NCBI GenBank assembly: GCA_022448315.1
Contig: JAKVCA010000038.1
Span: 1-48,322 of the forward strand
Origin: Pirellulaceae bacterium
GTDB lineage: Bacteria; Planctomycetota; Planctomycetia; Pirellulales; Pirellulaceae
Length of the DNA stretch: 48,322 nt
Reading direction: 5' to 3'
Part shown: positions 9,395 to 19,100 of the stretch, one piece after another
How the letters are laid out: each line of letters begins with the position of its first letter
Position numbering within the stretch: the first letter of the stretch is position 1
The notes under the pieces: model-generated
Told to the model about the DNA's origin: nothing
The model's database searches: none
Seen by the model: the letters and a program-made list of their open reading frames with translations, nothing else
Made by a program: the position numbers and the translations under genes

Positions 9395-9735
9395 CGATCA
9401 TATCGCCGCTCCGGTGCGACTGCGCGTAACGAGCGGATCCTAAATGATGACGGCGAGATGCCGTTTTGGTGAATCGCAGGACGGGTCCTTCGGGTTGCCA
9501 ACGCGAGAATTGCCAAGGTCACGCGTGCCCATCGATGCCGAGATCGGGTACTTTGTGGGAAGGTTGGTCGGTTGTGTTGAATTATGGCGGTCGCCCAACT
9601 CGAAGCTCCGTGCTAACATCCCCATGGGCCAGGTCGTTGAGAGCACCTTCAGACTCTGGGGTACAAGGGCGAGTCGGGTGAGGCACGGTCAACGACCGAA
9701 GCAAAAATGGGAAATGTGAACACCACGACGCAAAC
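9395..9735. other. Intergenic region upstream of rnhA
   Basis: In these 341 bp I find no convincing gene; the open frame 9444-9719 lacks a ribosome binding site and domain character. TGCTAACAT at 9611-9619 could be an extended -10 element for rnhA-recG, with no good -35 box. An 18-bp imperfect direct repeat (CACCACGACGCAAACATG at 9721-9738, repeated at 9739-9756 with two changes) spans the annotated rnhA ATG. Confidence 0.4.
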
Positions 9736-10248
9736 ATGCACCACGACGCGAACGTGATAGCGGAGGAGTCAAGCTTGGCCCCGGATCAGTCGAAATCAGG
9801 TATTGAAATTGAGTTGTACACGGACGGCGCCTGTCGTGGTAATCCAGGTCCTGGCGGATGGGCTTACATCTTGCGGCACTTACCGACCGGCAAGGAGGTC
9901 GAGTGCAACGGGGGTGAACGGGATACCACCAACAACCGCATGGAGCTTCAAGCAGTGATTGAGGGGCTTGCGGCACTTAAACGACCCTGTCGTATCGAGC
10001 TTTTTATTGACAGCGAGTATGTACGGCAGGGCTTGGAGTCTTGGGTTGCAAAATGGAAAAAGAATGGCTGGCGTCGAAAGACAGGTAAGGGAATGTCCGC
10101 CGTCAAAAACGATGACCTCTGGAAGCGACTTGACGAGTTGGCTTCAAGGCATCAGATGAAGCTGACACGCGTGGCAGGGCATAGTGGGCATGTCGAAAAC
10201 GATCGCTGTGACGAGCTGGCGGTCGAGGCTGCTGAGGCCGTGCGCTGA
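9736..10248 (+). CDS. rnhA: Ribonuclease HI
   Basis: Endonuclease that cuts the RNA strand of RNA-DNA hybrids such as Okazaki primers and R-loops. The product of 170 residues has the full RNase HI core: YTDGACRGNPGPGGWAYI (first catalytic Asp), NNRMELQAVIEGL (catalytic Glu), FIDSEYVRQGL (second Asp), the basic-protrusion region WKKNGWRRKTGK, and VAGHSGHVENDRCDELA with the active-site His and final Asp. The start is uncertain. ATG 9736 has no Shine-Dalgarno and lies inside a short direct repeat, whereas an in-frame TTG at 9775 has GGAGGAG six bases upstream and would give 157 residues starting just before the core. recG follows 15 bp downstream, so the pair is probably an operon. Confidence 0.93.
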   Translation: MHHDANVIAEESSLAPDQSKSGIEIELYTDGACRGNPGPGGWAYILRHLPTGKEVECNGGERDTTNNRMELQAVIEGLAALKRPCRIELFIDSEYVRQGLESWVAKWKKNGWRRKTGKGMSAVKNDDLWKRLDELASRHQMKLTRVAGHSGHVENDRCDELAVEAAEAVR

Positions 10249-10263
10249 CGTTAAAGGTCTGAC

Positions 10264-12459
10264 ATGGGAGTTGAATCGAATTCAGGTTCCGAGTTTCGCG
10301 AGGACCAACATGCGGGTCAAGCGTCAGCGGATGTTGGACCTGCCACGAAGTCGGACAGGGACCACGGGGAGCCAGGTGAGTCCGCAGGTGGACCTGACGA
10401 TCTGAAGACCGAAGTCCAGTTTCTCCGCGGAGTGGGGCCAAGGCGGGCCGAGATGCTGCAGCGGATGGGGCTTCGCACGGTTCAGGACCTTATCTTTTTC
10501 TTCCCACGCGATTACCAGACACTGGCGGCCGTTACGCCCATCGACTCGCTGCTGGAGTCAGAAAGTGCGAGCGTCCACGGGGAACTCGAGTCGGTATCGT
10601 CGAGGCGCACACGGAGAGGGATGCACCTGGTCACCGCGAGGCTTTCCACCCACGAAGGCGAGTTGAAGGTGGCGTGGTTTAACCAGCCCTTCCTCGCGAA
10701 TCGACTGCACAATGGGATGCGAGTCGTTTTGTCTGGCAAGCCGAAGAAGCGGGACGGGCAGTGGGAATTTTCGAATCCAAAGTGGATGGTGTTGCGTGAG
10801 GATGAAGCGGTTCCCGGCGGTCAAATTCTACCCGTCTATCGACTTACTGAAGGCATGCCGCCGCAGCAGATGCGTAGTATCGTGGCCTCCGCACTGGGAA
10901 ATTTTCTCCCAAGCGTCGAGGAAGTGTTGCCCGAGTCTTTTCGACGTGATCACCAATTGATCTCGATTCATGAAGCATTGAAAGGTATCCATGCGCCGGA
11001 ATCAGAGCCACAACTTGAGGAAGCAAGACGTCGACTTGTGTTTCAGGAGTTGCTGGTCCTGCAACTCGCACTTGCCATGCGAAGGGAAAACCTGCAATTA
11101 AAAAGTCGGGCGCCTCGACTGACCTCCAACGCCAAAATCGACGCGCGTATCTGCAGACTCTTTCCATTCGATCTCACGGAGGCCCAGCGGCGCGCGATTG
11201 ACGAGATTTGCGTCGATCTGGGCCGTGAAGTCCCCATGAACCGTCTCTTGCAAGGCGACGTCGGCGCTGGAAAGACGGTGGTCGCTTTTTACGCCATGCT
11301 GTTGGCTGTCGCGCATCAACATCAGGCCGTCCTGATGGCACCCACTGAAATCTTGGCCGAACAACATTTCAAAAACCTGCAGCGTCTGTTGTCACACAGC
11401 CACGTTTCGGTGGGGCAGCTCACCGGTCGCTTGAAACAACGCGAAAGAACCGAGTTGCTGGAACAACTCGAGACCGGGCATATCGACATACTGGTTGGAA
11501 CTCAGGCGATTTTGCAGCCGGGGGTTCGCTTTCGAGCATTGGCCATTGTGGTCATTGACGAACAGCATAAATTCGGGGTGAAACAGAGGGCGGTGTTGAG
11601 GGAGGCAGGTGAAGACCCGCATTACCTGGTCATGACGGCAACGCCGATTCCGCGAACGATGACCATGACCGCGTTTGGAGACCTCGACGTTTCCACCTTG
11701 GAGGGACGGCCGCCTAATCGTCAGACCATCCACTCTTATCTGGGTGAAGACGATTCGCGTGATTCCTGGTGGGATTTCTTTCGTAAAAAGCTTGATGAAG
11801 GTCGGCAGGGTTATGTGGTCACCCCATTGGTGGAAGAGACTGACGGTTCACAGGAAGCGAGTGTGAAGTCGGTGTTCGAAAACCTCTGCAACGAAGCGCT
11901 CTCCGGGTATCGGGTGGGCTTGCTTCATGGGCGGCAGACGCCCGAGGAAAAGGCCGATGCCATGTTTCAGTTCTCTACAGGCGAACTCCAGGTTCTAGTG
12001 GCGACGTCGGTTCTTGAGGTTGGAATCGATGTGCCCAACGCCACGTTGATGACCATTGAGTCGGGGGAGCGATTTGGGCTGTCGCAGTTGCACCAACTCA
12101 GAGGGCGTATCAGTCGTGGGACGCACCCCGGGTTTGTCTGTGTTTTTGCCGATCCGAAAGGGGATCAGGGGAGGGAAAGACTGAAGGCCTTTGTGAAATC
12201 CAACGATGGATTCGAACTGGCCGAACTCGATTTTTCATTTCGTGGACCTGGCAACATGCTTGGCACGCGTCAACATGGCATGCCGCCTTTGAGGGTGGCG
12301 GATTTGCTCCGGGATCGAGACGTCGTGCTTGAGGCTCGACAGGCGGCACAGGGCCTGATCGGTCAGGAGGCACAATGGCTGGATGCTCAGTTTGAGCCAT
12401 TGAGGAAGCAGGTGTTGCGTCGCTACGAATCGGTGTTGGATCTGGGGGACGTCGGGTGA
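10264..12459 (+). CDS. recG: ATP-dependent DNA helicase RecG
   Basis: Branch-migrating helicase that remodels stalled forks, Holliday junctions and R-loops. At 731 residues it is slightly longer than typical because of an N-terminal tail of about 45 acidic or polar residues before the conserved LRGVGPRRAEMLQRMGL. The wedge/OB domain follows, then Walker A GDVGAGKTVVAFY, motif Ia APTEILAEQHF, DEQHKFGVKQR, TATPIPRTM, and the C-terminal motifs ATSVLEVGIDVPNA and QLRGRISRG. AAAGG lies 7 bp before ATG 10264. The gene starts 15 bp after rnhA; both enzymes act on R-loops, which fits co-expression. Confidence 0.95.
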   Translation: MGVESNSGSEFREDQHAGQASADVGPATKSDRDHGEPGESAGGPDDLKTEVQFLRGVGPRRAEMLQRMGLRTVQDLIFFFPRDYQTLAAVTPIDSLLESESASVHGELESVSSRRTRRGMHLVTARLSTHEGELKVAWFNQPFLANRLHNGMRVVLSGKPKKRDGQWEFSNPKWMVLREDEAVPGGQILPVYRLTEGMPPQQMRSIVASALGNFLPSVEEVLPESFRRDHQLISIHEALKGIHAPESEPQLEEARRRLVFQELLVLQLALAMRRENLQLKSRAPRLTSNAKIDARICRLFPFDLTEAQRRAIDEICVDLGREVPMNRLLQGDVGAGKTVVAFYAMLLAVAHQHQAVLMAPTEILAEQHFKNLQRLLSHSHVSVGQLTGRLKQRERTELLEQLETGHIDILVGTQAILQPGVRFRALAIVVIDEQHKFGVKQRAVLREAGEDPHYLVMTATPIPRTMTMTAFGDLDVSTLEGRPPNRQTIHSYLGEDDSRDSWWDFFRKKLDEGRQGYVVTPLVEETDGSQEASVKSVFENLCNEALSGYRVGLLHGRQTPEEKADAMFQFSTGELQVLVATSVLEVGIDVPNATLMTIESGERFGLSQLHQLRGRISRGTHPGFVCVFADPKGDQGRERLKAFVKSNDGFELAELDFSFRGPGNMLGTRQHGMPPLRVADLLRDRDVVLEARQAAQGLIGQEAQWLDAQFEPLRKQVLRRYESVLDLGDVG

Positions 12460-12614
12460 TGGCGGCAGGCGGTTTTCGCAGGCGATGCCGACGTTCGCTG
12501 AAGCGATGTCGTCCCTCAAGCAGGCTGGCTTAATCGTGCGACGCGAGATAAAACAGAAGATTGGCAGCAGGCCTCAGGGCTGCCCGACAGGTTTGCGCAC
12601 CGGTTTCAGGGTTC

Positions 12615-12631
12615 AGAACTTTTGAAGTTCT
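12615..12631. promoter_or_regulatory. Short inverted repeat upstream of the rhamnulokinase gene
   Basis: Arms AGAACTT and AAGTTCT are perfect 7-bp inverted copies separated by TTG. The repeat lies just upstream of the AAGGAG ribosome binding site, so it could be an operator half-site pair or a small leader hairpin. No cognate regulator is visible in the window. Confidence 0.35.
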
Positions 12632-12649
12632 TGGTTTCAAGGAGACGAG

Positions 12650-14149
12650 ATGGTAGCTGCCCCCCGAAAAACTTACCTCGCCGTTGATTTGGGCGCTTCG
12701 AGTGGACGCGTATTGGCCGGAAAGTACGACGGAGAGAAGCTGCATCTGGAGGAAGTGCATCGGTTTGGGAACGGAGGTGTGAAGGTTGGCCCTCATCTCT
12801 ACTGGGATTTACTCAGGCTTTGGACAGACATCAAAGAGGGGCTGAGAAAGGCTCATCAGGCCTTTGGGGAATCGATTTGCAGCGTCGGAGTCGATACGTG
12901 GGGGGTGGACTTCGGTCTTCTGGGCCCCAACGACGAGTTGCTTGGCAATCCGATTCATTATCGCGACGCTCAGAATCATGGAATGTTGGACGACGCCTTT
13001 AGCCGAGTGGATCGACGCGAGATTTTTGCGGAGACCGGCCTTCAATTCATGGAGTTCAACAGTCTTTACCAATTGCTGGCGTTGAAAAAACGGAAGGCCG
13101 CAGTTCTCGAGGGAGCCAAGTCATTCCTGATGATGCCCGACCTGTTTCATTGGTTGTTGAGCGGCGAAAAATCAAACGAGATGACGAATGCTTCCACTTC
13201 TCAGTGTCTCAATCCCCAGACCGGACAGTGGGCCAAGGGACTTCTGGATCGCTTCGGTTTGCCTACGGATATTTTTGGTCCTTTATCTCCATCCGGAACT
13301 CAATTGGGCAACTTGCAGTCTTCCCTCGTCCAGGAAGTGGGTTTGTCCCATGCCAAGGTGATTCTTCCTGGAACGCATGACACTGCGAGCGCGGTTATGG
13401 CCGTACCTGCTCAAAGTTGTCCGGATGAAATGCCAGATTGGTGTTACATCAGCAGTGGCACTTGGTCATTGATGGGCATCGAAACGGCAAAGCCGCAGGT
13501 GACCGATCGGATTTACGATCTGAATTTCACCAATGAAGGTGGTGTCGGCGGAACGACACGTGTCCTCAAAAATATCGCAGGGCTATGGTTGATTCAGGAA
13601 TGTCGACGAGTCTGGGCAGAGGCGGGGCAAACTTTTGATTGGGGGGAGTTGGTCAAAATGGCTGACACTTCGTCCCCGTTACAAAGTTTCATTGCACCGG
13701 ATGCTCCCCGGTTTTTGGCACCGGAATCGATGCCGCGAGCGATTTGTAACTATTGTCAGGAAACTGGACAAGCCGTTCCTCGGAGTGAAGGGGCCGTGAT
13801 TCGATGTGCGTTGGAAAGCCTTGCTCTTCGCTATCGGGAGGTGCTTGAGTGGTTGGAGGAAATTGCAGGTCGGAGGATCGAGACCATTCACATCGTCGGT
13901 GGGGGAACGCAAAACGAACTGCTCTGTCAGATGGCGGCCGATGCGTGTCGACGTCCTGTCATCACGGGTCCGGTTGAAGCAACTGCTCTCGGGAACATGA
14001 TGCTTCAAGCGGTATCGCTGGGGGACTGTGGTTCCGTCGCAGAGGCTCGCGAGGTCATTCGAGCGAGCTTCGAGGTCAAAACATTTACCCCGGTCAATGC
14101 GGATCCGTGGGACGAAGCGTTCGCAAAGTTCAAAACACTTACGGACTGA
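12650..14149 (+). CDS. rhaB: Rhamnulokinase (FGGY family)
   Basis: Phosphorylates L-rhamnulose to rhamnulose-1-phosphate in L-rhamnose breakdown; cytoplasmic. The 499 residues have the FGGY N-domain start YLAVDLGASSGRVLAG, GVDTWGVDFGLL (typical of RhaB), HYRDAQNHGM, PGTHDTASAV, the YISSGTWSLMGIE segment and the C-terminal ATP-binding IHIVGGGTQNELLCQMAAD. RhaB rather than xylulokinase or glycerol kinase is indicated by the DTWGVDF and ISSGTWSL motifs. AAGGAG lies about 6 bp before ATG 12650. No rhaA, rhaD or fucose-pathway gene is adjacent. The rhamnose may come from sulfated algal polysaccharides, which would fit the sulfatase at 39.8 kb, but that link is inference. Confidence 0.9.
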   Translation: MVAAPRKTYLAVDLGASSGRVLAGKYDGEKLHLEEVHRFGNGGVKVGPHLYWDLLRLWTDIKEGLRKAHQAFGESICSVGVDTWGVDFGLLGPNDELLGNPIHYRDAQNHGMLDDAFSRVDRREIFAETGLQFMEFNSLYQLLALKKRKAAVLEGAKSFLMMPDLFHWLLSGEKSNEMTNASTSQCLNPQTGQWAKGLLDRFGLPTDIFGPLSPSGTQLGNLQSSLVQEVGLSHAKVILPGTHDTASAVMAVPAQSCPDEMPDWCYISSGTWSLMGIETAKPQVTDRIYDLNFTNEGGVGGTTRVLKNIAGLWLIQECRRVWAEAGQTFDWGELVKMADTSSPLQSFIAPDAPRFLAPESMPRAICNYCQETGQAVPRSEGAVIRCALESLALRYREVLEWLEEIAGRRIETIHIVGGGTQNELLCQMAADACRRPVITGPVEATALGNMMLQAVSLGDCGSVAEAREVIRASFEVKTFTPVNADPWDEAFAKFKTLTD

Positions 14150-14361
14150 TACGATGATCAAAGGACCGTATCTTGGGACGTTTGGGGCGCATTTTTTCCA
14201 AATGTTTTGTGTCCTAGGCGATGCCGAGTATGCACAAGCCACGACGCAACTCGCCGAGAGTAGTCTCAGGATTGATGCTTAATTCGCGTTCGAAAAGCCT
14301 AAAGCAAGAAGACCGGTAACCGGGAATCCCGCTCGCGGTAATTCCGCCACAGCTTTCGATA

Positions 14362-14395
14362 TAAAAAAAGGCCGCTCATTGGGGAGAGCGGCCTT
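14362..14395 (-). terminator. Rho-independent terminator of the YWxAH repeat gene
   Basis: On the minus strand, a 10-bp stem (14386-14395 with 14368-14377, core GGCCGCTC) closes an 8-nt loop and is followed by a run of T residues (A residues 14363-14369 on plus). It lies 33 bp beyond the stop of the minus-strand gene. Confidence 0.85.
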
Positions 14396-14427
14396 CGGTG
14401 TGCACGGTGATTGTCAGGGACTGGAGG

Positions 14428-15663
14428 TCAGCGGAGTCTTGAGTGTCGCGCTGACCTTTCGACAATCTGCGTCAGGTGGGACGACGCACGCTGGAATTGA
14501 CGGCCTGTCTGGTCGAGCAGATCCGCGAACCACAATACGGTTTCCGCATGGACAGGTGTCGTCGGCTCAATCGGGGATTGGGGGGAGACGGACGGTTTCA
14601 GGTGCATCAACTGATGCCACCTTTCCAACGCTTCTGTTCCGTGCAATTTCAACTCCACGTACTGCCAGAAATCTCTTTGCGCTCGTGCAGGTGACTGCAC
14701 GTAGGGATGCGTGACGATCCAGGACTGGTAGGTCGACAAAAGACTTGGAGCCGCTGCCCATAGTTCCATGTCGATCGACCGAATTTCCCTCCTCGGGGTG
14801 ATGTCGAGGTGCCGATGAGCGTCCCAGTAGCTCAGCTCGATGGTTCGGTAGGCCTCGATGTCAAGGTGCTGATGAGCCCGCCAATAGTCAACCGCGTTAT
14901 TTTTCTTTGCCGATGCCACGGGATCGACGTCGAGATGCTGATGAGCGTCCCAGTAGCTCAGCTCGCTGGCTCGGTAGGCCTCGATATTGAGGTTCTCGTG
15001 CGCCTGCCAGTAGTCGACTGCCGGGCAGACTGGCAATGGGTCTGCAATGACCAAGTCGTAAGGACGGTACTCTTCATTCAAGGTGCGTACTTTGCTAATC
15101 GCACTTGAGACAGCTCGCTCGAGAAGGTCTGTCAGTGAGCTTGAATCCGTGAACGGATGATGCTCAGGGAGGGTACGAAGATTCAGCGACTGTTCGTAGC
15201 AAGTGCCTTGAAAGTCGAGATGTCCTGCAAATTCAGGTTCGTCCTCGACCGAGGTCCAATCCAAGGCTGCAAGTCGCTTGAGAGTTTCGCAGGAAGTCTT
15301 GCGATCTTGTCGTGGGGGTACGTTAGAAAACCGCCGCGATAGTCTCACTCCTTCTGTGTGATGTCCACCGAAGGAGGGCCAATCGTGCCCTACAAGATCG
15401 TCACAGATCGCAGGTATTGCCGGTGAGACCCTTGCTTCCGGAAAATCGTTTTGATTTTTCGGGGTAGGGCCACTCAACTCAGGTGACTTTGAATAAACCT
15501 CGTAGAGATATTCGCTGCATTGATTTTCAGCCAACGGCCAATCAAGATTTGAGCGAGTTGCCCCGTCCTCCTGAGCGTTCAAGCTCATTGGAGTCACGAC
15601 CATCAAACCTATTGCAAACGCTGAAACCAACCGCTCCAACTTTTTCGCCTTACGAAGATTCAT
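14428..15663 (-). CDS. Secreted protein with tandem YWxAHxHLDI repeats, unknown function
   Basis: I do not recognise this 411-residue protein. An N-terminal basic stretch (MNLRKAKKLERL) and a hydrophobic segment ending MSLNAQ form a signal peptide. The middle, about residues 205-287, holds four copies of YW(D/Q/R)AH(Q/E/R)(H/N)L(D/N)(I/V), stepping 19, 23 and 19 residues, with EAYR-ELS links in between. The block is a 42-residue (126-bp) tandem duplication still clear at DNA level. The region before it is Cys- and Pro-containing and polar; the C-terminus is helical (SSHLTQIVERSARHSRLR). The start at 15663 is set by GGAGGACCGGAG directly upstream; the frame is open to 15894 but lacks a signal there. 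The repeats are rich in Trp, Tyr and His, so ligand or metal binding is possible but unsupported. Confidence 0.8.
   Translation of the reverse strand: MNLRKAKKLERLVSAFAIGLMVVTPMSLNAQEDGATRSNLDWPLAENQCSEYLYEVYSKSPELSGPTPKNQNDFPEARVSPAIPAICDDLVGHDWPSFGGHHTEGVRLSRRFSNVPPRQDRKTSCETLKRLAALDWTSVEDEPEFAGHLDFQGTCYEQSLNLRTLPEHHPFTDSSSLTDLLERAVSSAISKVRTLNEEYRPYDLVIADPLPVCPAVDYWQAHENLNIEAYRASELSYWDAHQHLDVDPVASAKKNNAVDYWRAHQHLDIEAYRTIELSYWDAHRHLDITPRREIRSIDMELWAAAPSLLSTYQSWIVTHPYVQSPARAQRDFWQYVELKLHGTEALERWHQLMHLKPSVSPQSPIEPTTPVHAETVLWFADLLDQTGRQFQRASSHLTQIVERSARHSRLR
14801..15052 (-). repeat. 126-bp tandem duplication inside the YWxAH protein gene
   Basis: Two copies with a period of 126 bp (about 14801-14926 and 14927-15052) share long identical blocks such as GCGTCCCAGTAGCTCAGCTC at 14819 and 14945. 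Each encodes two YWxAH motifs. Confidence 0.8.
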
Positions 15664-16160
15664 ACTCCGGTCCTCCCGACCCAATCGGATCCTCCGCGAA
15701 ATACTTTGCCCGCGTCTGGTCGCAGGTAAAGGTAGATCCGTGAGCAAATTATTCGTTGTTGATTGAAGCCAGAATCGTATTGTCCCGTGTTCCGTCCTCG
15801 TAGGTTTTTGCGACGGCACAACCTGGCAACGATTCTGAAATAAAAAACGCAGATGACTCTGGGTGAACAAGCGCCCGGCGAAACGACTTCCCACTGACTT
15901 TGAGCCTGTGGGAAGATATCGGCGTCAGCTAAACCGAAGCGGTACGTGAACTTGGAAAAGAGGGGCCGACTTTTTGGAACACGCGATAGTTGGTATGACC
16001 AGTGAAGGGATGCTACTCCCGACGGAAGTTGCGCCTGTTCGGTTCGTGCCGACTTCGATGATTGTTCTCGACTCAAACTGTCGGAGTCCGAATATCATTG
16101 ATGCATTTGCCGTCACAATACGGAGCATTAACCCAAAGGGAATGTCGCACGTTTCCAAGG
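15664..16160. other. Intergenic region between two minus-strand genes
   Basis: These 497 bp carry no gene I can support; open frames at 15660-16076 and 15974-16177 have no domain character. A perfect 8-bp inverted repeat CTTCCCAC/GTGGGAAG (15887-15894 with 15908-15915) has no T-run on either side, so it is not an obvious terminator. Confidence 0.4.
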
Positions 16161-19100
16161 CTAGAGGTTCAGTTTGAGAAAATCGGTCATCACGCCTCTC
16201 ATGTGACGTCGAAGGTCCGGTTGCGAGACTCCGTGGCGACTTTTGGGGTAGATCATGAGTTGAAATTCTTTGCCCGATTTTTGGAGTTCGTAGGCGAGTT
16301 GCATGGTGTTGGTGAGGTGGACATTATCATCCATTGCCCCGTGAATCAGTAGAAGTTTGCCATGGAGATCGCCCGCCGCCTTGACCACAGAGGAACTCTC
16401 GTAACCAGCGGCATTCTCTTGGGGGCGGCCCATATAGCGTTCGGTATAGATCGTGTCGTAATTTGCCCAGTCCGTCACCGGTGCCCCAGCGATTCCAGCT
16501 TTAAAACGCTTGGAGTGCGTGAGCGCGTAAGCCGTCATGTAGCCGCCATAACTCCACCCCCAGATCCCGATGCGTTTTTCATCAACCCAGTCGTGCGTGA
16601 TCAGCCAATCCAGGCCATCCTCGATATCAGACAATTCCTTGGTTCCGAGGTTCCGATGGATGGGCCAAGCACTTTCCACTCCTCCGTAGGTTGAGGAGCG
16701 ATTGTCGCACATCCAGATAATGTACCCCTGTTGGGCCAGTAGTTGATGCCAGAGGTAGGTTGATCCGCGCCACGCGTTTCGAACTGTCGGGGCTTGAGGC
16801 CCACTGTAGACATGAACGAGGACGGGATATTTTTTAGAGGGGTCAAAATCAGGTGGAACGATCAACATGGCATCAAGTCGATACCCATCACGAGTCTCAA
16901 CCTGCATGAATTCAGGTGATGAAATTTGTACGTGACGAAGTCGATCTGGAACATTCGGATTCAGCAGGCGTTGCAGGTTGCCCTTTCGGTCAAGCAAACG
17001 GGTCTGTGCTGGTTGGTTTGCTCTAGAGCATGTGTCGATCAAAAAGTTTCCTGACGGACTGATGCGGGTGGTATGATCCCAACCCCATTCCGTCACGCGT
17101 TCTCGCTTTTTTCCATTCAGAGAAACGCGATAGGTATGTCGCTCGATTTTCGAATCAAATGTTGCGGAAACCCAGACCTCTTGCCGTTGCTCGTCGATTT
17201 TAAGCAGGTCCCTGACCTCGCCAGGGCCCTTGGTAATGACTCGCTGAAGTTGGCCCATGGGGTCGTAATGATAGATTTGTTGGGTGCCACTGCGGGAACT
17301 CAGCCATAAAAACGACCCGTCCTCCAGCCATCGAGGTTGACCCGGGGACTCAATCCATGCGGGCGAAGATTCGCGAAACCAACGGGTGGCCTGCCAGATT
17401 TCATCGTTCAAGGAAGCGACGTTGAGATCGAGAAACGTCTGGACTCGATCCTGCACTTGATAGACCAATTGGTCTTTTTCCGGGTTCCAACCGACCCTCG
17501 ATATCAGGGGTTCCGGAGTCTGTGAGTCTGTCAGGTCCAGCCATTGAACTTCGCCTGTCACCACATCAACAATGCCGATACTGACAGTGGGGTTAGGGTC
17601 ACCCGCTTTGGGGTAGGCCGTGATCTCAAGCGTCTGCCGAGTGGGGATGTGGTCGGTGACAGTGAATTGTTGGACCGCTCCTTCATCCAATTTCAGGAAT
17701 GCAATGAAGCGACCCGATGGACTCCACCAAAAGCCTTTGAAGTTGCCGCGGCCGTAGAGTTCTTCCTGGTAAACCCAATCGAGTTTGCCGTTGAACAGGG
17801 TTTGGCTTCCATCGTTGGTCAGTCGACGTTCCGAACCCTCTTCGGCGAGCGAGTTCACGTAGAGATTGTTGCTTCGAACATAGGCAACTCGGCTCTCGGT
17901 TGGGTCGATTTCGGCGAGTTCTTCCTTTTCATTCGTTTGCGTCAACCAACGGGCCAAGCCGGTTTCGTGACTTACGTAGATCAGGTCTCCATCGTGGAGG
18001 TAAAGCCGCCCGTCACCACGAGGCCCAAGTGTTCCTTGGGTCTTTGCCAATTTCTCCGCAGCATCAGGACTGAGCTTCTCAAGTTTGGCGAGAGCTTCCG
18101 CAGTCGATCTTTCGTCGATTGCAGGTTCTACTCGCGCGCGGTTCCCCGTTGCTGCTTCAGTGCGCGTCGTGCGCCCATCGAGGGATTGTCGGTACCAATC
18201 GTCACCTTTTTCCCAACTGAATGTCTGCCGCTCGCCACTGTAATTGACTTGCCCACCCGGGCCAAAAATTTTGTCCAACGTCAGTCTTTCGGATGGCCGA
18301 ATTTTTCCCAATAGGGTCAGCGAATCCGTTGGCGTCGCTTCGGAAACCCGGAAATAGGGGAGCGAGGTTCCACGTTCAAGGAATTCATCGAAGAAATTCC
18401 ATGACAACAGACTGTCGCTCGCCTCGGGTTCCAGCAGGCTTGCCAACAGGCGACCCCCCTGAGCGGTCTTGAGGACAAACGTCCCTGCCGGGAACTCCTG
18501 CCGGATCGTTTCGATTGATGTCAAAGCTGCGGGGCGGCGATGTCCTTGGAAGGGGCGGGAAGCCACCTCCACTTCCTCAATGACCCATCGTTGCACGCTC
18601 CTGACTGCAGACTCTTTCAGGATGTAGACGGGAAGACCATGCCATGCCAATCGTTCGGCAACCCAACTCTGGTCTGGCGTGAGCCAATATTCCTCGGGAA
18701 GCGTGGCGATCGTGCCAGACTGGTAACGTCCCCAAAATTCAACTTCCACATCCTGCGGTTGGTCGCCCTCGCCGTAGCCGAGTATGGTGGTGGGCGTATC
18801 AAACGGGGCCAGTTCTGCGGTCAATGGTACCTTTCGCTGTGGCGGCAACTCCGTTTTTGCTTTGCGGGTCACATTGATGACTTGCGGCTTGAGCTCGATG
18901 CAACGGTCGATGATCGCTTTGACGAAGACGCGCGAAGCGTCGATCCGTTCCTGATAAGTGGCGTATGAGTAGGCTTCCGAAAGAATCCCCAAGATTCCGC
19001 GAAGCCCAGCATACTCCGTGCTGTAACGAGGTTCGTAACCATAGGTTGACCATCGAGTGCGGTCGCGGTTGAAGTTTCCATAATAGAACGTGTCGATCTG

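Noticed and set aside
14154-14282. 42-codon frame just after rhaB
   Set aside because: No ribosome binding site and no recognisable product.
17544-18314. 256-codon plus-strand frame inside the peptidase fusion
   Set aside because: Antisense to the beta-propeller region, which has clear family motifs.
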